Below are positions 11,755 to 21,637 of a stretch of DNA of 64,000 nucleotides, piece after piece (position 1 is the stretch's first letter; each line of letters begins with the position of its first letter). This DNA is from Branchiostoma floridae (Eukaryota > Chordata > Leptocardii > Amphioxiformes > Branchiostomatidae), in the NCBI RefSeq assembly GCF_000003815.2, contig NC_049993.1, positions 7,173,151 through 7,237,150 of the forward strand. Direction: 5' to 3'. The notes beneath the pieces are model-generated. The model saw only the letters and a list, made by a program, of their open reading frames with translations, ran no database searches and was not told where the DNA came from. The position numbers were made by a program, and so were the translations under genes.

Positions 11755-11982
11755 CTTGCTGGTCTCGGAAGAAGTTGTAGAGAAAGACGTCCCTTTCCAC
11801 ACCATAAGGGATGGCGTCCTGCGCCGCCAAGTCCTCGATGGACTTGATGGGTGACACTAGCCTTTTGATGGTGAGGAATGCCGTGAGATTAGCAGTGTAT
11901 GTCGAGACTATTACCAGCGCGAACAGCCACCAGAATCCCGCAAGAATCCTTGCTGGCATTGATCTCGGCAATGGCTCACCGC
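11755..11982 (-). CDS. iGluR exon: M3 channel gate and start of S2
   Basis: The acceptor TACTTTCCAG starts the exon in phase 1 (G plus GC gives Gly) and the donor CAAG/GTTATC ends it in phase 1. The peptide begins GGEPLPRSMPARILAG, matching the P.S...R link after the pore loop. M3 follows as FWWLFALVIVSTYTANL, continuing TAFLTIKR. The gate signature SYTANLAAF is present as TYTANLTAF, with two substitutions. S2 begins VSPIKSIEDLAAQDAIPYG. The helix that usually offers Ser/Thr hydroxyls to the ligand side chain reads VERDVFLYNFFR, without Ser or Thr. The gate residues act at the bundle crossing of the plasma-membrane channel. Confidence 0.96.
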
Positions 11983-12127
11983 CTGGAAAGTAGAACAAAA
12001 ATGTTCTTCAAAATATTCCTAGGGTACACTGAACACTAGTCATGTATTTGCATGAGGTATCCTAGAATTGTAAGCATCGTGCATCAAAAAGGGACAGTTC
12101 TCCATATGTTGGACAGCTAAAACTCAC

Positions 12128-12301
12128 CTCTTTTAACGAGGGACCAGTAGGCGAACCACATACTGTTTCTTATGTTGAATTGCAAGTCGTTGTCGTTAAT
12201 GTTTTCTGCTGAAATGCCGAGCCTGTTGAGCAAATACAAATTGCGTTCACTTGTTAGATGGTCGGTTTTTTTTTTCAATATATCTTCAACATCTTCTCCT
12301 A
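12128..12301 (-). CDS. iGluR exon: M1-M2 linker and pore loop (M2)
   Basis: The donor AAGAG/GTGAGT is perfect and phase 1, joining the M3 exon to give KRGGEPLPRS. The acceptor is TTGTTAG (start 12301) or, three bases on, TTAGTAG (start 12298); both are phase 1 and differ by one codon. The exon encodes a long charged linker (EDVEDILKKKTDHLTSER...) and then NSMWFAYWSLVKRGG, which aligns to the family pore loop NSLWFSLGAFMQQG. The Q/R/N selectivity position is Lys. The linker is cytoplasmic in this family. Linker length and composition differ from AMPA, kainate and NMDA receptors. Confidence 0.93.
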
Positions 12302-12386
12302 CTAACAACAGTGTCAGACTGGAAGTTAATCAAATTGTGGTATATGTCATTATGAAAACATCCAACTATCTTCCGACACAAGAGAA

Positions 12387-12592
12387 TACTGTAAATGCAG
12401 AAACATTCGCGGTGGTTTAATGTTCACGGTTTTCGCGGTGGCCGCTTCACCGCAAACTTAAAACCATCGCATTTTCCCATGGCAGTAAGACACTACAGAA
12501 CATGGTGCTACCGCGAACTTAAAACCACCGCGAAAAGTCCTTTCCCACTGCCGCGAAATTAAATCCCCGCGAACTTAAATACATTTACAGCA
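12387..12592. mobile_element. CGCGGT-rich MITE with CTGTAAATG ends
   Basis: The terminal inverted repeats CTGTAAATG and CATTTACAG flank a body of repeated TTCGCGGTGG and AACTTAAAACCACCGCG motifs in opposing orientations, so the whole element is palindromic. It lies in the intron between the M1 and M2 exons, within 90 bases of the M2 exon's acceptor. Elements of this look are widespread in marine invertebrate genomes (recollection, not checked). Confidence 0.8.
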
Positions 12593-12762
12593 CTAGGCTT
12601 GGTAAACATCCCAACATTAGCAGCATTTGACCCTTTGCTGACGTCACACTTCCTTTGGTCCATCAGTGATCCTGATGAAGATCAGAAGTTAGCGTGTCCA
12701 TTCATTTGTGTTGGAGAAAAAGGAAATTTGCCACAATACAATGCTGGATACTGGCCTGTAAC

Positions 12763-12991
12763 GCAGCCTGCTCGTGGCGAAGAGGAGAAATCCCATCATC
12801 AACATGGCCACCAGGATGCACATCCACACCACCAGTTCGAACGGCATGAGGAAGGCGAACACGTTCCCCTCCTCGTGCTCGGGCTTGCGCATCAGCAGCC
12901 CCGTGCCGTACTCCATGAACGGCTTGGTGAAGTCCACCACGGTCTCCCGGGCAGAGCTGATGGTGATGGGCCCGAGCCCCATCTCCGCATT
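12763..12991 (-). CDS. iGluR exon: end of S1 and first membrane segment (M1)
   Basis: The acceptor GTGCTTACAG opens the exon in phase 0 with AATGCGGAG. The peptide reads NAEMGLGPITISSARETVV, then DFTKPFMEYG and a short RKPE link. The P.T....R pattern gives the carbonyl, hydroxyl and guanidinium contacts to the ligand alpha groups (Pro478, Thr480, Arg485 in GluA2). M1 follows as FELVVWMCILVAMLMMGFLL. The end CTGC/GTTACA is a weak donor chosen because it is the only nearby one in phase 1, which the next exon requires; a further small exon in between cannot be excluded. The channel pre-M1 region is intact. Confidence 0.92.
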
Positions 12992-13906
12992 CTGTAAGCA
13001 CATGGACAACGTCTTACACACTACTCTCCAGGCAGAGGGTAAATGAGAAGATCGGTACCTTCCGATTGGTATACATTTCTGTTAACTGGCCCATTGAAAG
13101 ATCTCCTCCTTTAACCTCTGCCTGTGGAGGGCCCCCTGTGGAGTACTGGACATTACTGGATGTTGGTCTACTTGGAAGTCACATTCATCAATTTTAAAAG
13201 CATTATTGCACTAATATGACCAGTTTTTGCCGACAATTAATCTGTAACTAGTGCCTCATGAGCTCGGTGGACCCAGGAGTGTTGGCAGGCCGCCGGGTTC
13301 CATTAGCACGCCCTAAGAAATTTGCCGGGATCTGATTTAGAAGCCAAACCAAGTTCAGGAGGGACTGGTAACTAGATCCAGGATCCAAGGAGTCGAGGGT
13401 GCAAGGGGGCTAATTCCGTTACCTGTCCCCGGGGAAAGATCAGGCACGAAGTTTGTACATTCATGTATCAGATTGGACGGCTTCTATAGTGATGTGTTGG
13501 CTGAACCAAATTTACGTGAGGTTGAATTGACCAAAATACTGTGTCCTACACGATGAAATGTGTGCGTTCAAGAAAGGTTATTCATGTTGTGAACAGTCAC
13601 TTTCAATTGTGGGTTGTTCATGACATTTTGTAACGCAAACATCACAAACTCCTAGTGACGCTGAAGAATGGATGAGTGATGGATGTCATTCGTAACGTCC
13701 AGAAGAATTTGTCCGTTTTATATCCACTTGAGATTGAATTTTATGTAAAAATGGTTTACCTGGATGTCTAACCTTTATAAGTGAAACACAACCTCATACA
13801 TTACATGGTACCAACTAGGAACAAGGGAACACAGAGTACACCGCAACTGATTAAAAACCTGAATCAAACATTTGAAAAGCACAGCTAGTTGAGACCAGAC
13901 ACATAC
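12992..13906 (-). other. Intron within S1
   Basis: About 0.9 kb between two S1 exons that join in phase 0. No repeat or further exon recognised. Confidence 0.7.
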
Positions 13907-14054
13907 GCCTGCCATGACCTCCCCGATGATCCCGTTCCACGTGTTGTTCTCGTGCTCGGCCCCGTACTTCCCGTCAGGCACCTCGTACATGGTGTAGCAG
14001 ATGCCGAGCATATCAGCCAGCTTGTGCAGCATGTCGATGCAGAAGCCCTTGTAC
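13907..14054 (-). CDS. iGluR exon: core of S1 ligand-binding lobe
   Basis: The acceptor TGTCACTACAG begins the exon in phase 2 (G completes Arg); the donor GGC/GTATGT ends it in phase 0. The peptide begins YKGFCIDMLHKLADMLGI, then YEVPDGKYGAEHENNTWNG and IIGEVMAG. It matches the family pattern (E/K)G(Y/F)CIDLL..IA, DGKYGA, WNG(M/I)(V/I)GE. The Tyr of GKYGA is the aromatic residue that caps the agonist in AMPA receptors. NNTW is a possible N-glycosylation site. Its 5' edge, with the acceptor, has been copied into the upstream intron. Confidence 0.95.
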
Positions 14055-14374
14055 CTGTAGTGACAATGTGTCCCTGTCGTTAGAGTTCAGTCTAAATTTG
14101 AAGATTCTGAGTTTGCATCTAGATAGCAAACTCCAACGATGTGCCCTTGGGAAAGGCACTTTTACCAATTTGTTCACTTCACTCATGTAGAGGCGGGGAT
14201 CCACCTTCAATACAGAAGCCCTTGTACCTGAGGTGGCATAGAATTCCTCTCGTTAGGGTTATTAATTTACATCTAATGGTTCTGAGTTTGCATCCCTAGA
14301 AGGCTCCAACGATGTGCCCTTGGGAAAGGCACTGTTACCAATTTGTTCACTTCACTCATTTGGAATCAAAGTTC
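14040..14374. repeat. Tandem duplication covering an exon edge and splice acceptor
   Basis: Two units of about 170 bases (14040-14211 and 14212-14374). Both begin AGAAGCCCTTGTACCTG and share GATTCTGAGTTTGCATC-like sequence, CTCCAACGATGTGCCCTTGG, GAAAGGCACT and TTGTTCACTTCACTCAT. Unit 1 overlaps the first codons of the S1 exon; unit 2 is the upstream copy in the intron and keeps an AG/GTACAAGGGCTTCTG acceptor. Reading on from that copy gives YKGFCIEGG and a stop shortly after. Confidence 0.85.
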
Positions 14375-14545
14375 GATTAGGGACGTAGTCTCTCATAAGA
14401 CGTAAAAGCAAAGGTCCCGTGTTAAGGACAGACAAACCTTGAGTACGTTAATAGACACTTATGTGATGGGTGATTCTGGACGTCACAGATTGTAATAAAC
14501 GTATAAAACATGTATGTTGCGGCTTAAGGTGGTTTATCAGTTATG

Positions 14546-14578
14546 CAAACAAACAAACAAACAAACAAACAAACAAAC
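14546..14578 (-). repeat. (GTTT)n microsatellite that forms a splice donor
   Basis: About eight CAAA units on the plus strand. On the minus strand the intron after the 47-base S1 exon begins directly with this GTTTGTTTG tract. Confidence 0.9.
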
Positions 14579-14625
14579 CTGGGCTGCCCATCAGCCTCGT
14601 ACTCCCGGATGATGAATGGTGGTTC
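14579..14625 (-). CDS. iGluR exon: start of S1, 47 bases
   Basis: The acceptor TCTTTTTTTCCAG is followed by GAACCACCATTC. The exon encodes EPPFIIREYEADGQP and ends with AG, which the next exon completes to Arg. EPPF is the conserved S1 strand-turn (family E.P(F/Y)). Phases fit on both sides: 0 at the start and 2 at the end. The donor CCCAG/GTTTGT lies inside a microsatellite. Confidence 0.9.
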
Positions 14626-15374
14626 CTGGAAAAAAAGACAATCTGGAGATTAATTGCTAGAAAAGTGATTTTGATTTATTGGCAGCACTATTGGAAATGA
14701 AACCAGCTGTCGTGGCTGAGATGCACTGATGTACTCCCTGTGTCGCATGTCACTTTTAGCATCAGCAATACATGTATATTACAAGAAGAACATTATTCAA
14801 TGATTAATGGAATACATAACGGAACAGGGGACTTGTCAGAATGTAGTTCGCCTATGCTGACAAAGGCCATACTTCATTTCTTTTTCATACTGTCGCAGAC
14901 GCAGACTGGCACAGTTAGACGCAGAATCATCGATTTGGAAAACAAATGAGATACCAACGTGCGCAGGAAAAATAGCTAAACCGGTGCACCAATATGTGAG
15001 GCACAACTCATATTCATCTCATATATACTTTGTGTAATAAACAGTGATGGTAAGGCGTGAAAACGGCCTGAAGGTAAGCTATAGCTCAGCAGCACCAAAT
15101 GAGTTCTGGAGTCGTAGTGCTCTTAAGTCCCGCGGGACGTTCAGAAAATGCTATTAAAAAGGTACTGAAAGTCTTACCATGGCACCAATCGCAATTGATT
15201 CATAATGTTAGTACTGATTTTTCACATCCAATAAAGGTGCAAAATCAAATCACTCATTAGTAAATCAATGTGATGCACTGTAGTGGCATCAGAGCAATTA
15301 GAATTATGGTAATCGTGTAAACTTTAACATCTTTCTTCATTACGAAATGATGACCGTTGATGTTGTGAACTTAC

Positions 15375-15418
15375 GTGTACCGTGACGACTCGAAGTGGTC
15401 CGCGAATATCAAGGGTCT
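15375..15418 (-). CDS. iGluR exon: first strand of S1, 44 bases
   Basis: The acceptor TTGTTTTTCCAG precedes AGACCCTTG; the donor GTACAC/GTAAGT is strong and phase 0. In the only frame that joins the next exon it reads TLDIRGPLRVVTVH, giving LRVVTVHEPPF across the junction, the canonical start of S1 (family L.V.T..E.P(F/Y)). It starts in phase 1, so an upstream exon ending with one spare base is required. Confidence 0.88.
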
Positions 15419-18400
15419 CTGGAAAAACAAATTGACAAGTTTGACAAGTGGATAGGAGTAAGTAATAGAGTCTACTCCAGACATCGTCCTAGCGCGCGAA
15501 TTGATAACTACAACACGAAACGCATTAGAAAGATTCTAGTTTGACGTACAGTAGAACTCAATACGTTCACAGGTCATACTGTCGTGTGTTTGGTTTACAA
15601 GCTAGACGCACGACCATATTCCGTACCGTCGTATCCTAACCTTTGGCATTTTGTTTGGTGTGGAGAATGATGCGTATCCGAAGGGTAATAAGGGATAAAT
15701 GGTAAACGCTAAAGTCGGTCCTCCGGAAATGATGAATGCCGACAGGAAATGACACCATTAATTCTTTATGCACAAACCCTTGACAGGGAAAGACTTTGAA
15801 GAGATATTTTTGCTGATGCATGTCATCAGAGGGAGCTCCGGCTAAACGGTTTTTATGGACGGCTTCACGGCAGATGGTGTTGGCACGGTTGTGCTTGCTC
15901 AGCAGATTTGTCAACCTCCTTCGTCATATGTCAACTTTCATCAACATGAAACTGTCACATGCTGACCATCTGAAATACTGTCGTAAGCTACATTAATGCG
16001 TTAAAGTAGGGCGCGGTGTCAGTTCCTATAAGTCAATATGTCAATGCCGTTTCTTCATAGTCAGTGTCATCCGGTGAGTTTGAGCCTTTGGAATTCCACA
16101 GTAGAGTAAAGGGACAGAACAATGGTAGTTTCCGTTGTTTGACGGCTAGCTTAATAGATAAGTCTGTCACTCTTCAACAATAACCTCTAGGGTTAGTTTT
16201 ATATGTAGTTTTAGTCGCATGTTTTATATGTGACCACCTTTTTCCACGAGAGCTGATGTCTCAGCATAGTTTTGGTAACCTACGCAAAGTGCAATGTCAA
16301 TGATCAATATATGATATAAAAACAACACAGATAAGGTCACTACTTCAAAATATGAATGTTAAACATCAAAACATAGTAAAAGAACCCAAATCGCAGTTAC
16401 AAAAATCGACTATTGTGACCTTAACATTGAGACATTGCGAATGCATAACATTCCTTTTTTTCCTAAAATACTTTGTTCCATTGCACTTTACATTATTTCA
16501 TCGGTCAAGTTGAATGACTTTGATTCGAGCTACGTTAGGATGGCGTCTCTACACCTATTCCACATGCATACATCTCATGGAGGATCATTGTATAACGCCA
16601 AGTGCTTGGTCAAATGTGATTAGCACAACTGCGCGCTTCTTGTGGTATGTATAACGATTCAGGTTCAGTGTAAGATGCGTTAGATGAAGTAACCGCAGTG
16701 AGTAAGGTGGGAACTACCGATCTGCGCTGAGAATAAACTTAAGCAATCCCTGCAAGAACTAGTCATGTGGGAATTTACTAGATTTTGAAGCAGAAGATCT
16801 TCTACAAACATACGATAGATTATAAATGACTTAAGTGACTTTGAAAAAACCCTGAATATTCTGCCATGTACGAAATTCGAAACCCCGTCCTCACACTCGG
16901 GGGACATTAATGTATCGACAGCCCCGAAGCCTCTGGTATTAATGATGAAATAATGTATTTGTGACATGAATGAGTTATCGTTTGTTGCTGCTTTTCCTAA
17001 TGGATGTTGCTCCGGGCAATGTATCTGAACAAGGAAGTGCACTATGGGGGATAGGCGTCCCACAGAGGACTTTATCTTTGAATTTCATCTCTCTCACGAA
17101 AGTCGTTGTCTTACGAACACTTTATCTTAGCTTGGCTTGTTTAAATAGATAGTTGAGATCATTTGATTTGTCTTTGTTGAAAGAAAAGCACGAATGATAA
17201 CCGTGGTCAAAAGAGGACAGCTAAATATAGGTTGTTTTATCAAGGTATTGCAAAAGGGTTGGGTAAGAGTTGATTGGTGAACAGATAGACTTAGATCTTG
17301 TTGGCTATGTTGATTAGTTGACACTTCGCCTCCTGATGAAGGCTCGTTAAAGTAATTTACGGGAATAATAAGGTAAGCTTTGGAGGCAGTTATTAAGCCC
17401 GCAGGAGTGTGGTCGTTAAAACCAGAAAACCTTAATCCACTAGAATACACATCATTACATTTGATTGCTGAACTACTTTGTATTGGATTATCACATAATA
17501 CAGGCTGCGGAAGCCTGGAAACGCCTTGCTGTAGCAAGGTATAATTTAGACATGATGTCATTTCTAAAGAAAATGCAGTAAGACCCTGACATGTTTTCTG
17601 TAACTTTGTGATATGCATTCTGTCCGTACTGTTGGTAAAGTGCTATATTCGATTCTGTATGGTTTTTATGGTATTTAATTTTGATTCAGCTTTGAGGCAT
17701 ACCAATGGAAAGTAGACTTGTTTTAGTTGACCATGTAGCAATTTAAGTGGTTGTCTACAGAATATTTGGCTCAACAACTAGATAGTGATCAGTGCGGCGC
17801 CACTGTACTCAGCCCCCTTCCGTGCCTCCTTGCTTCAGAATTTCATGCGGTGGGTACAGGATCCATGGAGATTCTAATACGCGATAACTGGCGCACCGTC
17901 GTACGCACACAAATTGCGGTAACGAATAGGATAAAAGTTTTAATTGCTTTTTATTCCGGCCATGCCTCTGGCACTGGGACACTGCAGATAATGTGTTTTA
18001 AGCACTAAACACATCGATACGATCTTGAAGGCGTAAGTAACTCATCACTTACTTAAGTCTGGTAGCAAACCGAAGAAAAGCAATTACTCATTTGTAACGA
18101 AACGTCTGCGCTCCACAGTCCCCATAAAGGTTGGGGTATAAATCTAGACGTGGTAGATAATAGAAAAAAAATAATGGTGTCTTAAGAATCCGTTTCTCTT
18201 GCCGAAAGAAGAGACATTATAAACCCAAAGTGTAAATGCAGCGATGCGTTTTGCATTTTTACTGCGATATAGATAGTTACTCATAGAGATCGAGGCGTTT
18301 AGCATTTGCAACATCTTAGATGAAAATCTCAAAGTTTCTTATCTCAGATGATAAAAAGCCTAAAGAGATATGATGCGTCTAATACACAGACGAGCAACAA

Positions 18401-18466
18401 TTACTACAGGTCTATACGAAATACAGTTTTTAGAAAATGTTAAAAAGTTTTGATGCATGTACTCAC
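15419..18466 (-). other. Intron or upstream DNA, about 3 kb
   Basis: Minus-strand open frames of 163 and 127 codons are present (17127-17618 and 16680-17063). Neither has a recognisable motif, domain or splice-site support, and frames of this length are expected by chance in DNA of this size and composition. No clear repeat was seen. Confidence 0.5.
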
Positions 18467-18520
18467 CGCAGAGACTTGATGTGTTGGACATTGCGCCACA
18501 GTACACCTGGCTAGAAGGTC
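18467..18520 (-). CDS. Candidate exon immediately upstream of S1
   Basis: The acceptor CCTTCATTACAG and donor CTCTGCG/GTGAGT are both strong, and the exon ends in phase 1, exactly what the first S1 exon needs (G plus AG gives Glu). In that frame it encodes PSSQVYCGAMSNTSSLC with an NTS glycosylation sequon. No family motif falls here in iGluRs, since the linker before S1 is variable. Alternatively an upstream in-frame ATG (MYMDALSFIT) would make this a short first exon of a receptor lacking an amino-terminal domain. Confidence 0.4.
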
Positions 18521-18739
18521 CTGTAATGAAGGACAATGCGTCCATGTACATTATTACAACATATCACACTGTGAATGAAATTAAAGCCGACAAAAGTCCT
18601 ACAGAGATAAGCATACTCTCGACACCATCGCAGTAGCGTACGACTACACACCGTGCAATTGCATTTCCCCCATCGCGTTACAAATTGTCTTCATCTACTA
18701 AAGAAGTTAATTTAGTCTACACAGCGAGTAGCTTTCTTT

Positions 18740-18860
18740 TGCACTGCACAGTTGCCGAGAGAACGGCGCTCCGCAGCAGTATAGCTACAGCACAAAATAC
18801 CTCCGGGTCATTTGCATGAGCTTTCGACGAGTTCCCATCAGACAGCCAATGAGAGGATTA
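18740..18860. promoter_or_regulatory. Possible regulatory patch: octamer and CCAAT motifs
   Basis: A GC- and CpG-richer patch just upstream (minus-strand sense) of the 18467-18520 candidate exon. It contains a perfect ATTTGCAT octamer at 18810-18817 and CCAAT at 18846-18850. Either could be chance; no TATA box is correctly placed. Confidence 0.2.
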
Positions 18861-21225
18861 CTCGCATTGCCAGCGGTGAGCGGCGGTAAGCTTATGAAAA
18901 GCAGTAAATCTTGTCTGAGTGGCTCGCTTCTGCACGGCGGGGGTAGTTACTTTGATATAATTTTGTCAGCGCGTTTTGTTTTTGGCAATATTGTTTCTGA
19001 GCCGAGCTTAATCTTGAATCGCCCCCGGTTCTTTCTGCCATGTGAAGAGCCGACGGGTGCCTGAAGTTGAAGAGTTGAATAATCCTGTCTATTTTTTACA
19101 TGAGTAGCTTGTAACTTCAAACGTCTATCTCAGAGGCTGCTGAAATTGTTTCGAAAATCCGTAAGAGAAAAATCAATTTTAAATTCCAAGACAAAATAAA
19201 CCCAGTTGATCATTGCGGCAATCATCAAATGCGCTGGAACAAAATTGTTTGCAAAACCATAAACGGAAACCCTCAAGTTCATCAGATGGTTGAAAATGTA
19301 CTCATTGACAATGGATACCATGGAATGTATCAATATTTGATAGTTATGTATCAGATAGAATATGGTCGATATTTATTATGCTATTGTGAGAGGATTTTGT
19401 GGTTCTGTCTGCCGTCCATCAAGAATGATATTCCAATACAGGTTCCCATATTTGAACGAGCCCATTCGACGTTCAGAGATAAAGAGGTGGAATAGAAACT
19501 GTACATCATACTTTTAGGATCCTCTCTGTTGTATTGGAATACAAAACAGAATAACATACCGAGAACACCACATTCCTCATGAGAGGATCAGGCTATATAT
19601 GAAAGACGGTTGCGCTTTGAGGGTCCAGAGGTTTTTATATCAAAGACATAAAAGAACCCCATTCCCCATTGAGAAGAATAACAAACAGCTTTTCGAATAG
19701 ATATCTTACATGAATGTACCGCATGCTGCGGGAAATGAAACTGTGAAGGAAACTCCAACAAAAAATATTCCTTGAAGAATTATACAGCATACCAAGTCAA
19801 CCCTGAAGAGGAGAGTCGGAAGCCCTTTATATTTCAGCTGAATGTTTCAAGCTTCCCGACTCTGAATCGTAACATCGTCATGCAGACAAGATGTCTATGT
19901 TTGATTAACTATCTTTAGCGCTTCAATTTCCTCACTACCTTTATGGAAAGGACCACAGTGTTCAAGAAATTGGACTAATCGATATTTTCCCACCAAGACG
20001 CATTTTTTTTTCAAACTGACTGTAGAAGGACTTCAAATAAAGTTTTGACTTCTTGTTGAGAAGCCTGCAGTCAACTCATATGTTGAAGTGCTTACAGAAG
20101 AATGGTACACGACAGCTAACCTTTACCAGCCAGCCCGGCAGAATTATTCATCGCCTATAAAAGATGACCGGTGATTGCCCATCTATGACCCAACTATGAA
20201 AATAAAATCATGTCGAGTTTACTGTGGAGTGTTTTATGGGGACTAGTCGTTCCCATTTCCATACAAATCACAGCCTTCAGCTGCAAAAGAAGGAGTATAC
20301 GTGTAATGATGCAGCTTTCTGACGTATTCATGATATTCTCTGGTCTATTGTATTTAATTGCCACATAAGCTATAGAATATATTTTGACCGGGTAAGTGGA
20401 ATAATAAGTGCTTGTGAGGTAAATTGAGATGTATATATTATTCTAGCATGTGCAATAGTCCATATTAAACGTACACAGACTTCTAACGTTGTTGCAATTT
20501 GGTACATTTCAATCAGATAGTTACCCGCTTTACTTCAAACAGTGGCTGCGTTGGCAGCATCTAGCATTTTCGTGATTTATCGCAAGTATATATCGCTTGA
20601 AACTGACTGCCTGATGTCTACACTGATCGCTAAGTTAAAAAATATATATATTTCTGAAATAGATTTTCATGATAGTGATTACTTCCTACCACATACACAA
20701 CAACAACAACACAAAGTTTCTTCGCATTGTTCCAGACTTTGATAAGTTATCATCATCTGTGTGATGTCATTCCATACCAGTCATATACCACTTCACGAAA
20801 AGTGGGGTTTATCAATAATGATGATGCTGGGAGAAACGTAGACTCCGTTTAAAAGTTAACGCAAACACTTTCATAGTTTCAAGAAAGTCCTTCACTGAAG
20901 GCTTCAGCTGTGAGGCACCCATGATATCTTTACTTAGTTGACATGGTACGTAATGGATTTCTCTCAGATTCACTGATAGTGACTAGTAAAGACTTCATTG
21001 ATTGGGATTCAGATCGTGTTGTAGAATCCTTGCTCCTTAATTTCCCCCGCGCCCCCGCAGGTGCTATAAATCCCGAGTTAACGGTAAGGGGATCTACAGA
21101 TTTCTGAAAGGAACACTGTGCATCTTAATAAAGAAAGGATGGTAGAAAAACTGGATCGCCAAAAACATGTTTGAAGAAAAAAGTCGCGTCAGAGGTATTA
21201 TTACACGCTACGAGGAATGCCTCAC

Positions 21226-21266
21226 CGTGAAATTTGTTAGACCAAGCGGTAATAGACCGAGAACTG
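21226..21266 (-). CDS. Weak candidate exon, 41 bases
   Basis: The acceptor CTCACCTTGAG (or GAGCAG three bases on) and donor TTCACG/GTGAGG bound a frame reading SSRSITAWSNKFH that would join the 18467-18520 exon in phase. A Trp near the end of the amino-terminal domain is common in iGluRs, but this alone is not diagnostic. Confidence 0.15.
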
Positions 21267-21439
21267 CTCAAGGTGAGAACACCCGCCACCCATAGAATAT
21301 TTCAGGAATATGATTAACCAGTGTGATGGTTTTGAAAGCAGTAACTCGGTGTGATGAAAATCAATAGTGTATATTGAAGTCTTCGTTCTGTTATCTCTTA
21401 AATTGGTTTCAGTTAAGTTGGGAACCGTACCTTCAATTG

Positions 21440-21637
21440 CCGGGAACTCATTCAGCTAAAACATCAACTACTGTGACAAAGGTTCAGAACTTCAAAAATC
21501 CATAACTAATGTCAGATAATAGTGATGTAAACATTGCATTGGTCGTGGACTCATTCAGCTATTAAAACATCAACTACATGTGCCATAGGTTCAAAACCTC
21601 CAAAATCCATAACTCACGACAGATAATAGTGATGTGA
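21440..21637. repeat. Tandem duplication, period about 103
   Basis: Units at about 21440-21530 and 21543-21637 share ACTCATTCAGCT, AAAACATCAACTAC, AAATCCATAACT and AGATAATAGTGATGT in the same order. Function unknown. Confidence 0.75.

Noticed and set aside
17127-17618. Minus-strand open frame of 163 codons
   Set aside because: Longest frame in the window, but no motif, no splice support and an intronic position; this length is expected a few times by chance in 64 kb of AT-rich DNA.
20150-20165. TATAAAAG box on the plus strand
   Set aside because: No coding exon follows on that strand; such a motif is expected by chance in AT-rich DNA.
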